Source of the DNA: Sweltsa coloradensis | Taxonomy: Eukaryota > Arthropoda > Insecta > Plecoptera > Chloroperlidae | Direction: 5' to 3' | DNA: 64,000 nt | Assembly (NCBI GenBank): GCA_024449915.1 | Contig: JAMZAV010000166.1 | Location: 248,001 to 312,000, forward strand | Shown: positions 1 through 11,649 of the stretch, piece by piece | How the letters are laid out: each line of letters starts with the position of its first letter | Numbering within the stretch: position 1 is the first letter of the stretch | Notes under the pieces: generated by a model | The model's database searches: none | Told to the model about the DNA's origin: nothing | What the model saw: the letters and a program-made list of their open reading frames with translations, nothing else | Translations under genes and position numbers: made by a program

Positions 1-375
1 AACGGCGTGGGTTTTCTGAACTAAAATACGATTTATTGTACTTCATGGGAACTTTTCTCTGTACTATTGACTATTAATTTTCATATAAGTTATACTAATG
101 TCGCATACACTAATAGTTAAAAGTGACTGCACAAAAAATAATATAACTTCAAAAGTGACATGGGTAAAAGCAGAATTTACATGACGGTCCTATCTAAATG
201 AAACAAGGACAATTAGGTTATTTGCTCGTTTCGTTCAGAAACCTTTGAATTATACATACATGTATTATATATTTTTTTAAATTAAATGCAAGCATACTAT
301 TTGCAAAGATTACCGAGAACATGGTATTCTGCTAATTGTGTTGGTACTAACGCCATCACCTTGTCCCTATGGCAG
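1..375. other. Intron sequence left of the first visible esterase exon
   Basis: AT-rich, no open frame of interest and no recognised repeat. It should be an intron because the exon at 376 starts inside a codon. Confidence 0.6.
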
Positions 376-561
376 GCCTGTTGAGTACGGGGGACGAGTC
401 CGCCCCAGGAAACTACGCCATGAAGGACCAAGTGGCCGCCCTCAAATGGGTGCGCGATAACATCGCAGCATTCGGAGGCAACCCTGATAGTGTGACTCTC
501 TTCGGGCAGAGCTCGGGAGGCGCCAGTGTTCACTACCACATGCTGTCCGACCAGTCTACTG
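376..561 (+). CDS. Esterase exon with nucleophilic serine
   Basis: First esterase exon in the window. It follows an AG acceptor at 374-375 and ends at a GTGAGT donor (562). It enters with two bases of a split codon and leaves in phase 1. It encodes [20 protein letters not shown], then [13 protein letters not shown], then the elbow FGQSSGGAS with the active-site Ser codon at 510-512. The start of the gene is outside the window. Confidence 0.93.
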
Positions 562-3500
562 GTGAGTTGTACCCCACTTCCACTTCCACTTCGTCAAATT
601 ATCATCATCAACGCTGATACTATCGGGCCTGTACTAGCTTGAAGCTTCTAGAATTACACTGTTGAAATTGAAATTGAAAATGTTAAATTTGGAAACCTTC
701 CCATAAACGATTAGATATCCCTCTTCGGGTGTTTACCTAGGTGTTTTGGAGTAAAGGTAGTTGTGAAGGGAATGTCCCTTGCATTCGCATTGACGACCGA
801 AGAAAAATTTGAAAAAGTTTCATTCGGGAATCAGGATTGATGGTGCCAGGATTCGAACCCCTGACCTCCCAAATCAGAGTCAAGTTCGCAGTATAGTCGT
901 TTGTCCGGTATGAGAAATCCGACGTAAACATTAGAATAAAATCGGATAAGTACGATTTTCGGAGAGAGGTTCGAGTTAAAGGATTTTGAAGGTCCAGTAA
1001 AAAAAGACCAATCAGACGCTAAAACACTCGAGCTATATTTTCAGAGTAGTTCAAATTAGTGTCTCGCAATACGTTCGCTATGCTGTCTATGCTCATCTGA
1101 TAAACAGCAAACGTATTTTTATATAAAAGTCAAAATCTTTCTACATTAAAGTGTGTAAATTACCTGTGTCGGTACCTATTCTTGATTAACTACCATGCAC
1201 AGTCTAATTTCAATAAGATGCTTCCAGGGTGCAGGTGTATACAAAATGCCGAAACAGTCTTACACCAGTTTGATGACCTAACTGTAAACGAGTTCATTAC
1301 CAGACATACATGGAAATTTGATCGAAATTTCGTGATTCTCTTTGCTAATCCCAGTACGTATGAACTGGTTGATATGTTATGCTATTGTTGTAGGCTTATA
1401 TCATCGTGTGATCAGCGAAAGTGGGACAGCTCTAGGGGTTTGGTCATGGTCGCCACTAAACCCGTACACTATCGCACAGAAGCAGGCCGCCTACTTTAAC
1501 TGTCCTACAGATGACAGTCAACAGCTGATTGACTGTCTCCTTACAGTGGACGCTTACAACCTCACTGACAGTGGGGACATTTTCCACGTGAGTAAATATC
1601 ATACATTTTTACGGCTTTAAATAATGGGCAACACATTCTTATGATCTTATTAGTACATACATTGAATGTTGTCAAAATATAAATAATTAGATCTATCCTT
1701 AAAACCTTACCTTTGCAAAATACTTTCCTACTTTATATAGTCAGTTACAGTTATTTGCATGAAAGGGAAAAATTTATCTTGGACATGTTTTTCCACCTAA
1801 TACATAAAAATACGGCTGTAGCAGGTTTTATACACAATTGCATGACTTTTGAAAACGATATAAACGTTGTAAATTTTATTAAAGCGTTCGCACAAAGATT
1901 TTTGTTTATAATCAACATATTACTTTCATATTTCGATATAATTAGTCGGAAAATACTACCGTAGGTGGTATTTAATAAAATCAACACATAAAAAAATCCA
2001 CTTCTCAATCATGCCTTTAGTATACTATGTACTTTCATAACATAACCCTTGAACAATATGTCCACAGTTCTTTTCAATAGACCCCTTGACGACGTACACC
2101 CCAGTCGTCGAGGATCCATTAAACGCCGGCTCCTTCCTCACCGGTCATCCTCTTGACCTGTTGCTGGCTGGGAAGTTCAACCGGGTACCCTGGATGACGG
2201 GGGTTGTCGCGCAGGAGGGCATCATTCGTGGACAGTGTGAGTAGTCTTGTCTTATGTCTGTGTCCTCTCCCCCCTCACCGGTCATCCTCTTGACCTGTTG
2301 CTGGCTGGGAAGTTCAACCAGGTACCCTGGATGACGGGGGTTGTCGCGCAGGAGGGCATCATTCGTGGACAGTGTGAGTAGTCGTATCTTATGTCTGTGC
2401 TGAGTCAGTCGGCTAGGGTTTGGGTCGGGCAAGGAGACGACGTCGGTTATAGTATATTACTGCGTGTAAAAATAGACCTTGAATAATTTACTTGTGAAGA
2501 ATCTTACATTCAATTTATATTGTCTGGATTAACAATGAATGGCAGTTTGGTGTTGATGACATAAATTAAATAAAAAGCTGGACCGGCACCTCCACCAATA
2601 AAGTATGTAAACTCTTGACCGACCCTTTTACCACCACCCCTCCACCGACAAAACAGTGTTTTGGAACCTAAATTCGGTACCTATTTTTTAAATCGATTCG
2701 GCTCCAAAATACTCGACCTGACTCGTAATTTTAGCTACCCGCACACCACTACATAATAATTTAATTGTACTGCCCCTTAATCGCGTGTTGCACTCTTTTT
2801 AGATACCAGGAAGTCGACATTTAAAATATCACGTTTACTCTCACAAATAATCGACTAATCTCAGATAATTAGGAAACATTCTTTGCAATTAAAGCAATCG
2901 TGTCGGACCCGGTCCTTCTGAATGAGCTCAACGCCAACTGGCTACCCTGGCACCCGGCTGTGGAGATGCAGAAGAGCATCGAGGACGCTCACGTAGCCGA
3001 GGAAGTTTGGAAGAATGTCACTGCCTTCTACTTCGAGAACGGTCTACCCATCACCCCAGACAACGCCTTGAACTTCATTAATGTGAGAAAGACAAAGGGT
3101 TTTCTATTTCAATTTATTATAAACTGACTAGAATCAGTGTGGAGGGCCAGCCTCCCAATTCAATTTTATTTTACTTAGTGTAATTCGGTTATTCCACAAG
3201 TTTATCTGATGAGTATAAAAAATGTATGTATGTATGTGTAATGTTATTATGCTCTTCACTTATATTTTGCAATAATTGTACTCCAGCAACCATTAATGTG
3301 TCATTACTACTATTACTGTGTTGTTATTGTCTATGTCTCAGGAGACAATAACAACATACTATACGTCCGCGTAAACCTAAGAACTAACATAATTAAAACG
3401 ACTGAAGCGTCCTACAAGCATTATGCAAGCCTACTTACATAAGGCCAGTCATCCACTCAATCTTTGTGCTGTATTCTATCTATATTTTACCGACCAATTA

Positions 3501-6500
3501 TCTGGCTGCAATTATTATAAACGAAAAATAAAACAGTTTTTTTTCCTAGCGATGTTACAAATATTTAAATTGAAAATATTTAAAATGTACAAAGCAAGGA
3601 ATATATTTTATGTTATATCAAGAATAACAATATTTAATTTAATAAATCATTTCTTAATTCATTAATTAATTATTAATAGAGGTCCGTGAAAATGGTTTTA
3701 TTTATAAAACCGAAATAATGCCGCTAAATGGCAATAAGACCATATATCACCGCCAAATAGTTATAACACCAAATTAACAGTTATTCTGCGAAATAAAACC
3801 ATATTTTACTATTTCCTTTCACAAAATCAACATTATCTACACTATTCACAAATTTTCAGTCTTAACTTGCTGACAACTTGAGTGTTTCTTAGTTAAAATT
3901 CATGCTGAAACGAAAACGGTGCACATAAGTTATTGATTTTTTAAATGAAAAACTGCAGAAACGATCTTTAGGTGTTATCTGTGCGCTAGAAACAATGATT
4001 ATTTTTGTGCATATTGGAATTCCCTTTGCATATTAAACAATATTATTTATTTTATCACCGTTTTATCATGCGTGAAATGCAAAAATAAAATAAAAACATA
4101 TAACACCACTTTTTACATTTTTTAAAACGAAATTTAAGAAAAAATAAAACCATTTACACGGACCTCTAATTATTAATTATTAATAAATTATTAATATTTT
4201 ATTTTATTTTATTTGGAACCGGCACCTCCCCTCCACCAAAACGAAAATATTTTGTAACTTCATCAATGAACTTTATATATTTTCTGCTGGTTCATTTTTG
4301 TGAAAGTAAAAAATACAAATTTGTGAAATTACTTTGACAATCCTCATTGTTCATAGCAGTTACACATTGTAAAATGTATGTACTGATGCCAATTGCCAAC
4401 ATCATATCAATGGACCTGTATAAGAGAGCAGCCATTTTGGGAAAGTGGTCTGTAGAAAAGTCTTCTACGAATTTAAAAATTGGCTAAAAGGAAATAAATT
4501 TTTAAGTGTCAATTATTTTTTCGTATTTTGATAACACAAAAATAAAACAGAGTACGTTTTTGTTAAAAAAATAATCTCATTGTAAGCTTTGTTCAATTTT
4601 TAAGAAGAAACTTTATAATACGCTACATTTGTAGAGGGTGGGCTTATTATTAATACGATAATTCTCAACTTCACCGTGTATAAAATATTAATTGAACTCA
4701 GCACAAAAGCTACTTATTTTATGCGAAAGTGAATGAAATGAAATATGGGCACTTCGAGTATTCTTTTATCCCATAAATAATAAAATTCTGTTTTAACTTG
4801 TATAGAAATAGAACTCGCTTCTTGGAATCCAAAGCAAGGCTGATGAGATGGCTCCGGAAAGCCGGTCTCTGAGCCTCAGTCCCAGGGGTGATTCTGCTTT
4901 TCATTCGTATAGTTATTAGAGAAGCCCGACTCACTTGTTTCCTAGGACTATAATGTTTCAAATAAAATCAAGTACCATTGTTTTGATTATCACACACTCG
5001 ACAACCGTAGCCTCTAATATTCTTTCTCGTGTTCTATCATCAGCTGTACTCGGACCGCTCCTTCATGCAAGGAGCCCACAAATCTGTACTTCTGCAGGCT
5101 CGCCAAGGCCACGACAACATCTATATGTACAACTTCAACTATCGCGGCTCAAATAGTTTCTCAACCTACTTCTCAAGTGATCCAACCAACTACGGTAAGG
5201 GTAGACATTCGCCTGTAGCAAACTCCCATGTAGCTTGCAATATTTGCATAACACTAGGGAAACGCCAAAGTCGTTGTTAAACGAGTGAGTGAGCCATGTG
5301 TTGAGTACCCGGTTACATTACTTTTCTTCCCCCTACCTTAGGCCTACCTAGCCTATCATAGGCTAGAGAGGCACATTATGACCTTACAGTTGACGCGCCC
5401 GTCCCCGTATACCAACTAACCTTAAAAAACTATTATTTATACCAATATAATTATCAACCTTAAATGCAAATGTACCCAGGTACTCACCACATGACTCGCT
5501 CACTCGTCTAACTACGACTTTGGCGTTTCCCTAGTCTAGTTGGCTAAGGCGCCCTTGTAGCCGAATGTGAAAGAAGTGGGTTCAATCCCCTGGTCGGGAA
5601 AGATTTTGTAATTTCTAGATTGTATTTCAAAAATAATTAAACATGTTTTGAAATGCATATAACGCAGTGTAGTCCATCATCTGTGGCAATAGGGCCTACT
5701 ATGGTTAACATAGCCAGTACGAAATACGTGAAAATATTGCAAGGTTTACTCAGTCTACGAGCGGAATTTGGGGGCACCTTTGACGTGCAACATTCGACAG
5801 ACCTTGCATGGGCACGGCATTTCACGGCCAGGCGAATAACAAACAAAAAATATCTTTTCAAAATCTAAAACATTGTCGTTAAAATAATTTCTAAACATTG
5901 GAAGTCTATTTTCAGTTTATTATTTCTTGTAGGTTTAAATCGCAATGAATCTTGCTGATGTTGTTAGCAGTTCTCAATAAACTCGTACCGGATGTCTGTT
6001 TAAAATTTCAGCGCAATCTGTTCAGCGATTCGGCTGATTTTCAACGTACACACACACGCACGCACGCAGAAAAACAATTAGGGCCGTTTAAGTCGAATGG
6101 AGATCACACCGTTCGCTACACTCACTCGTTCAATAATCAGATTACTTCAGTCAAAAAACATCCAAGGCACTGGCAAATTCTCAGGTTTGAGTCTTATTAG
6201 TAAGCGAACTGAAGACACACCCCTTGTAGTGCCTAAGTTTGTTTACCCTCTGATTTTGGTTGAACTTGAATGTATAAAGATTATTGTTTTCTGTTTTCAG
6301 GTGTTTGCCACAGCGACGAAACAATTTATTTACTGAAACAAGCCAATATGTTTCCCGACTGGCCTGCGAATCACGCAGATAGGAAAGTTGTAGATAGTCT
6401 AGTCACACTGTGGACTAACTTCGCTACATATGGGTTAGTAAATTCATTGTAAAACTTTCAGGTCAGCATGTAATTATTCTGCATTCTCAGTTCTGGTAGA

Positions 6501-7945
6501 AGTAAAAAATGTTGAACAAGAAAAATAAACGCCTTCTGCTATAGATTCTATGTAAATGTTTACGTTTGTCTGCGTGTAAAATATACATAGTTCTATATTT
6601 TGTAATTCCTCATGCCCAGGGACAATATTATTGCATACCCCTCTTTAGGTGTATTTCAAGTATTTTGGAGTTAGGACTCAATCCCTTGCATTTGCATTGT
6701 CTGAAAACATCTTGGAACAGTTCTCTGCCAGCATTGTCGGTGGTGGGTATCGAACTAGGAACCTTCTAAATCAGAGGCTCGCGCTTCACTCTTGAGATAC
6801 CTTTGACGGTAAAATATATACTCAGATTGAAAGATTATAGATAGATTTTATTAGCCTCTTTGAAATTCAACAAGTATATAATATATACATAAAATATTTT
6901 TGAGATTTTTACGGGATTTGTTAAGTTAGAAAATATTAAAAATTTACTATATTTAACATCTATCTAATTTAATTATATACTCTTTTAAATTTATATATTT
7001 ATAATTTATATATAAGTGCAATAACAGGTTCAGTAGTCCGTTATATATAGTCCAACGTTTCGGACATTTATCCAATTACATCTTCAAGAAATTATTTTAA
7101 ATTTCTTAATGGCCTGAGATACAGAGAACTGCCGAAGATTGGTGGTAAAAAACATACTAAAACAACCCGACATTCCAAAATAATGCTGCAATAATGCCTG
7201 GAAGTCTGCGAATTATTCTCATATTATACTTTTTTCAAATATTAAAATCATTTCTATAAACTATCCAGGCTAATATACATGTCACTATTAATACCAATCT
7301 TGTTATTGGGTATTTCATAGTAAAAAAACGAACAAAAAGCAACTCTTTAAATAAGTGGCAAGAAAAGGTGAGATATTTTACCAAATCTCTCACCAACTAA
7401 TCCAAAACTAAATAGGCGTATTCTCACACTACCTATGTTTGATGTTTCTACATGTACACTATGATAAAATGCATCACGTCTCTTGTGTTTCTGGGCATAT
7501 TTTCAATAACGTAAAGAAACGAAAAGAAAGCATATTTCTTTTCACAAAAGGGCAAAGAAAATGAATATATATACCAAACCAATCGCAATAACTCAAAATA
7601 TTGGCGTTTGTTCAAACAGCCGTAAGCTTCGAAAAGGTTTTCATATTGGTATTGTGTTGCCCTTGTAGGACTCCAACGCCGCCCGGGGGCATCGCGTCAA
7701 GTCACGTGTCATGCGATGTCACAAGCACCGACTCTGACAACCGATGCGACCTGTCCCAGCTGGCATGGACTCCTGTCCCCATTGTCCCTCCGCCCGGGCA
7801 GACCGACCTGCGGACGACCTATCTCAATATCTACCTTAACGACTCGACGGGAAAACAGACGCTGGACTTTAGCATGGAGAAAGAGTTTTATAAGGAACGG
7901 ATGGCGTTTTGGGACAGTCTGAAAATCAAAGAAAATCTTTTATAG
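376..7945 (+). CDS. Carboxylesterase (type-B esterase family), 3' seven exons of a split gene
   Basis: Seven exons with matching intron phases (376-561, 1394-1587, 2068-2236, 2895-3082, 5044-5194, 6301-6433, 7669-7945) encode the C-terminal part of a carboxylesterase/cholinesterase-family alpha/beta hydrolase. Members hydrolyse carboxylic esters; whether this one acts on hormones, xenobiotics or lipids cannot be told. Seen: the nucleophile elbow GQSSG (Ser codon 510-512), the acidic residue in VAQEG (Glu 2215-2217) and the catalytic His in GVCHSDE (6309-6311), so the triad is complete. The motif [13 protein letters not shown] and the closing FWDSL are typical of arthropod esterases. The N-terminal third, with signal peptide and HGGG oxyanion loop, must lie left of the window. 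Phases across the six joins are 1, 0, 1, 0, 1, 2. The stop is TAG at 7943. Family call is sure; substrate and subfamily are open. Confidence 0.93.
717..935 (-). mobile_element. tRNA-derived SINE, copy 1 (family S1)
   Basis: Contains the reverse of a pol III B box (GGATTCGAACCCCTGACC, about 849-866) and shares blocks with 6600-6830: CCCTCTTCGGGTGT, GTGTTTTGGAGT, CCCTTGCATTCGCATTG. Both copies are in the same orientation inside esterase introns. Confidence 0.7.
1394..1587 (+). CDS. Esterase exon, after the nucleophile elbow
   Basis: Acceptor TTGTAG ends at 1393 and donor GTGAGT starts at 1588. Reads [20 protein letters not shown], the segment that follows the nucleophile elbow in this family (compare the usual GLFHRAI..SGTA). 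Enters phase 1, leaves phase 0. Confidence 0.9.
2068..2236 (+). CDS. Esterase exon with catalytic glutamate
   Basis: Acceptor CCACAG ends at 2067; the phase-0 frame then reads [46 protein letters not shown], with the triad Glu at 2215-2217. A downstream AG at 2079-2080 would join at the wrong phase to the previous exon and hit a stop, which decides the acceptor. Donor GTGAGT at 2237, phase 1. Confidence 0.9.
2136..2410 (+). repeat. 137-bp tandem duplication of the Glu exon and its donor
   Basis: About 2136-2272 is repeated at 2273-2410 with a period of 137 bases. The second unit copies most of exon 2068-2236 including the donor (GTGAGT at 2374), with a CGG to CAG change (Arg to Gln). It has no AG directly upstream, only a pyrimidine run, so it is probably a pseudo-exon inside the intron. 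The near identity points to a recent duplication. Confidence 0.9.
2895..3082 (+). CDS. Esterase exon, mid C-terminal part
   Basis: Begins after AAAG (2891-2894) and ends before GTGAGA at 3083. Frame: [20 protein letters not shown], then [20 protein letters not shown]. The start completes the phase-1 codon of the previous exon; the end is phase 0. The acceptor has a weak pyrimidine tract, but the frame and position fit. Confidence 0.85.
3679..4166. mobile_element. MITE with TA target duplication (Tc1/mariner-like by TSD)
   Basis: Terminal inverted repeats GAGGTCCGTGAAAATGG (left) and CCATTTACACGGACCTC (right), extending through TTTTATTT. Flanked by TA on both sides (3677-3678, 4167-4168). No coding sequence. 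Inserted in the esterase intron 3083-5043. Confidence 0.75.
5044..5194 (+). CDS. Esterase exon (YSDRSF..., before the catalytic His)
   Basis: Acceptor ATCATCAG ends at 5043; donor GTAAGG at 5195. Reads [20 protein letters not shown] then [11 protein letters not shown], the usual strand before the catalytic His loop in esterases. Phase 0 in, phase 1 out. Confidence 0.9.
5254..5534. mobile_element. Foldback MITE with ~60-bp arms
   Basis: Left arm begins CTAGGGAAACGCCAAAGTCG (5254) and the right arm ends in its complement GACTTTGGCGTTTCCCTAG (5534). The arms run on through ACGAGTGAGTGAGCCATGTG and its diverged partner. The ends resemble the 3' end of the rolling-circle-like family elsewhere in the window (CTAGGAAAACGCTAAAGTCC). 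Confidence 0.75.
5536..5605 (+). mobile_element. tRNA-like SINE head
   Basis: A box-like TTGGCTAAGGCGCC followed about 30 bases later by a B box GTGGGTTCAATCCCC. It looks like a tRNA-derived pol III promoter rather than a working tRNA, because the acceptor stem does not pair cleanly. Confidence 0.55.
6301..6433 (+). CDS. Esterase exon with catalytic histidine
   Basis: Acceptor TGTTTTCAG ends at 6300. Reads [12 protein letters not shown] with the triad His at 6309-6311, then [19 protein letters not shown]. Donor GTTAGT at 6434, leaving phase 2, which fits the next exon's single leading base. Confidence 0.92.
6600..6830 (-). mobile_element. tRNA-derived SINE, copy 2 (family S1)
   Basis: Relative of 717-935: CCCCTCTTTAGGTGTATT, TATTTTGGAGTTAGGA, CCCTTGCATTTGCATTG, then a reverse B box (GGTATCGAACTAGGAACC). 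Lies in the intron 6434-7668. Confidence 0.65.
7021..7110. repeat. Possible retroelement end fragment
   Basis: Contains GTCCAACGTTTCGGACA and ACATCTTCAAGAAAT, a pairing often seen at Penelope-like element ends. No coding part is nearby. Weak call. Confidence 0.3.
7669..7945 (+). CDS. Esterase last exon
   Basis: Acceptor CTTGTAG ends at 7668. Reads [12 protein letters not shown]..., then [20 protein letters not shown] and [10 protein letters not shown], with the stop TAG at 7943-7945. Its GC content is clearly above that of the flanking introns. An unusually long insert (about 35 residues, with two Cys) separates TPTPPGG from the WTPV block. Confidence 0.92.
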
Positions 7946-8055
7946 TTCGTTTATGAAACCGTCAATTTCACTGTAAATGTGCAATCGAGTTAAGTCACTT
8001 AAACATAACTCATGGTATGTGCAATGATTGATATGTTGTTATGTTTATGAAAGTA

Positions 8056-8061
8056 AATAAA
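8056..8061 (+). terminator. Polyadenylation signal of the esterase gene
   Basis: AATAAA lies 111 bases after the stop codon at 7945, in AT-rich 3' UTR-like sequence. Confidence 0.75.
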
Positions 8062-9120
8062 ATTGTTAAAATTAAACTTCATTATATTGCTGTGACTAAT
8101 GTTCACAACACTATTTAAAGTTATTTTTCAATAATAAACAAAAAATTGAGAAATTATGTCCCCCAGTGGAGTTCAGTTGATGTAATCTGAGTTGGTGTAT
8201 ACTCGAAATTGACATCCAGCCTATAATCCTTTTTTAGAACTGTCCCTGTATGTTAGGAATGGGTACAGCAAATTCGTTACTTCCACATAAATCTCCATTC
8301 TCTACCCAGTCGTAGATGATTTGACGTCGTATAAGCCCCGCAAAGAAACGTGAATAGATAAGGATAAGAGGGGGTTTCTCATGACGTGAACTCCGTCGTG
8401 TGGGCAGGTAAGCACATGAATAATTTCATGTTATAAAACTCTTTTTAGAGAATAGTGCCACTCTCGCTTTTAGCATTGAGATGTTCTGCATGCACGTGAC
8501 TGCACAGGACTCGTGCAAGATGTTTTACGGTGGGGCGAGGGAGGGGTGGAGGAGACAAAGGAAGAATCCGACATGGAAATGACAGCTCCTGTCTCATACT
8601 CCAAGCAAATGTCCATTGTTTTCTACAATCTCAATTGAAGAGTATGCGAATAACATTCTTACTTCGATTCGTTCTGTTATTATGTAACAAGAACAAAACA
8701 CAATTGTTCATATATCTGCTTGCAGACGTTAAACAATAGAATGGCCGTAGATTCGTGACAAGAACAGAACCTACATTGAATGAGCACATTGTAATATAAT
8801 ATACAATAAGCAGTGCACCATAAGCAAACGAAATATGTCAACTTAATTATTGTATACAATTTCATCAGATAAATCAACTTTACGAACCTGAAATGTTGTC
8901 TGCTCTGGCTGGTTCATTATCAGATGACTGGTAAAACTCGGTACAATATGGCGTCTGGTATATGGCATCGCAGATACGATCATTCGCTGATTCACTAATA
9001 AGTTGCAATGCTGTATGCGGTTCTTGTATCGATTATCATTTATCATTATCGAATTAAACATTACCAGATTCGTATAGGATCTCTTTTTCGGTGTGGATGG
9101 GATGGGCGGAGTGAAATAGT
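8062..9120. other. Intergenic stretch with no recognised feature
   Basis: Between the esterase polyA signal and a SINE at 9130. I see only short open frames without family resemblance. Confidence 0.5.
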
Positions 9121-9129
9121 GAGCTTCTT

Positions 9130-9490
9130 TTGCTTCTGTGTGGTTCGTTGTCTTGTGGTTAGCGTCTCTGCTTCCAATGTATAGAGGGTCCAGGGTTCGA
9201 TTTCCGCTATAGTCAGAATATTTTTAACTTATGATTTGCACTTAAGTCCATCATATCTTGGGTTGGGAATGTGTAAACGGTGACTTTGGAGCCGTCCTAG
9301 CAACGAGACACATAATAAATTCTAAGGTTGTTCGAATCATGGCCTTGTTGATTCTGGTGTTGTCCGCGGGTAGAATCGTGTCCAGCTTGATTGTTCGGTG
9401 TTTCCTATACTCAAATATGCCGGTCTCTAGTTGGCCATTGTTCGCTGGTCGATGGTGTCGGCGCCTACAGGGTTGGCTTGGTCGTCTTTA
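9130..9490 (+). mobile_element. tRNA-derived SINE, + copy (family S2)
   Basis: tRNA-like head: GTGGTTAGCGTCTCTGCTTC (A box side), then GGGTTCGATTTCCGC (B box). The body (GGAGCCGTCCTAGCAACGAG, CTTGTTGATTCTGG) is repeated in inverted form at 20325-20690. Confidence 0.8.
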
Positions 9491-10004
9491 AATTTAATGT
9501 CCAAATACTGAATGCAACTAGTTTTTCAGTAGAAGCCATGGTGTTGAACGGCGAACATTCTGAAGTGTGGGGGCCACTGAAGGAGAAATTGAATTATCCC
9601 CCCCTCCCCTCTCCTACGCGCCTGAACATTACAAATTTGCCATGTTGTGTTCAAGATTGGCGTAAGCATTATTTAGATGCTTTGCGAGTGTGCTACGCGC
9701 AGTGGCTCGTAGTACTCGCATAGTTCGGAGCGTATTTATATTAACTATACCGAGTACAGAGTTGAATGTATGTTACAGAAATTCTCGCTTTACCGATAGA
9801 CGTTCATTAGAGCGAGGTGATACCTGTGGTTCGTGATGTGCGTTTTTCAAAATTCAAACTGCCTAATCAAATTACGATTTTGAATGAAAACTGTAGCAAT
9901 GTAGCATTCTCTTTTGTTTAACATGAAGCATTTGTTTACAATTGAGATTTAGTATTTTGTTGTATAACAGGAGATACCCAAAATCATTGCACAGTTTAAG
10001 TAAA

Positions 10005-10655
10005 CTAGGAAGCTTCGCAAACGCTTTTTCAGGCGCGTTGGTGGATGAGCGTAATTGCTGCATTGAGCTGCCATGTGTTATGCAGATGGTATTTAAATTG
10101 ATTTCGTTTTCCCATTGCTATGGCCTGCGAGACACGCTTAGTAATATTGTTTTAATTTTTACGAACGACATGAGGATCAGGGGCGCACATTACATTACAC
10201 ACTACCTTACAATCGAATAAAGCATGTAGGTGTTATAAGTCGAAGATTTTTTTTTTACAAAAAAAGCGTAAAATTACGATTTTTACGAGAAATAATGTTT
10301 TGATTGCGCTCAAATTTCACATCAATATATTAATTCATAACATTAAGGTTCTGTGAAAACATCATTACAATCGGATAAAGCATGTAGGTGTTAAAAGTCG
10401 AAGAAATGTTTTAAAAAACGAAAAAAAGCGTAAAATTGCGATTTTCATGAGAAATAATTTTTCGATTCCGCTCAAAAACGTGGCAGTTCTAAGTTCAGAG
10501 ATTTCGAAGGCCTCCAGAAATTTCATCGTTCGGTTAAGCCGGAATCGTGTTAACAAACACACAAAAATACAAACAGAAAAAAAGAAAAAAGAGAAACATT
10601 TTTTTTCTTCAGTATAGTGTAATGGAATCTTCGCTTCGCTCTCTACGCTCATCAA
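10005..10655 (-). mobile_element. Helentron-like non-autonomous element, copy 1
   Basis: Minus orientation. The 3' end is at the left (CTAGGAAGCTTCGCAAACGC, with AACGC-type hairpin arms and GGATGAGCG just inside); the 5' end is at the right (reverse of TTGATGAGCGTAGAGAGCG). The body carries the shared blocks CGGCTTAACCG-type and a TTTTTTCTTTTTTTC run. Non-coding. Confidence 0.75.
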
Positions 10656-10671
10656 TTCTATCAGACGTTAA

Positions 10672-11592
10672 GCAGAGGTTACACAAACCAATCAGTCAAA
10701 TAATAATAAATCTGCAGTCGTGTTTGGTGGAGGTGCCGGTCCCACAAATTATACACACGATACCGTTCAAAGTAGTTTAATATTGTTGTAAAGATACTCG
10801 ATTATATCAGACGTTAAGGGGAATCCCTAGACCCAAATATGATTTCTAAAGAATGCAGTAAAGACGTCTGAAAAGTTAGTAGAATGTAAGAGGGGCTTAA
10901 TAAAAGAGCGGATAATTTTTTGAAATTTTTTTGACGGGACATAACCTCAGAATCAACAATTGTATTCAAATTACTGGAATCAGTTGCTCAAGTTCAAAAT
11001 TGAATTTCTAGCAGCGGTTTTTTGTATATTATTTCTACACTCCTTTATCTACAACCTAATATAAGTAATATTGGTATTATATGGTTTCACGCGTAGAAAG
11101 ATTTTTTCCGTTAAACGGTAACAAAAATTTGAAATTGTACCGGCAGGCGAAAAAAATTGTGCAACGCAAAAAACCATATAAATCCAAAAATCCTTTTATT
11201 TAGGTTGTAGATAAAGGAGTGTAGAAATAATATACAAAAAACCGCTGCTAAAAATTCAATTTTGAACTTGAGCAACTGATTCCAGTAATTTGAATACAAT
11301 TGTTGATTCTGAGGTTATGTCCCGTCAAAAAAAATTCAAAAAAATAATCCGCTCATTTATTAAGCCCTTCTTACAGTCTACTTACTTTTCAGACGTCTTT
11401 ACTGCATTCTTAAGAAATCATATTTGGGTCTAGGGATTCCCCTTAAGCAGAGGTTACACAAACCAATCAGTCAAATAATAATAAATCTGCAGTCGTGTTT
11501 GGTGGAGGTGCCGGTCCCACAAATTATACACACGATACCGTTCAAAGTAGTTTAATATTGTTGTGAACATACTCGATTATATCAGACGTTAA
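10672..11592. repeat. 146-bp tandem duplication split by a MITE
   Basis: 10672-10817 and 11447-11592 are both 146 bases, start GCAGAGGTTACACAAACC and end ATCAGACGTTAA. They differ by two bases (TGTAAAGATAC against TGTGAACATAC). The 625-bp element 10818-11442 lies exactly between them. Confidence 0.88.
10818..11442. mobile_element. TTAA-flanked MITE (piggyBac-like by TSD), 625 bp
   Basis: Long terminal inverted repeats of about 280 bases each: GGGGAATCCCTAGACCC at the left, GGGTCTAGGGATTCCCC at the right. Flanked by TTAA at 10814-10817 and 11443-11446. No transposase. TTAA duplication with G-rich ends is the piggyBac superfamily pattern; the superfamily call is inference. Confidence 0.85.
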
Positions 11593-11649
11593 GGGGAGGT
11601 GTAGGTGAACCAACATTCCAAAATTTGATTTTCGGAGTTTTGTATATTA

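Noticed and set aside
2273..2410. Second esterase Glu exon as a used tandem exon
   Set aside because: No acceptor at its left edge and phase would not be kept; kept as a duplication only.
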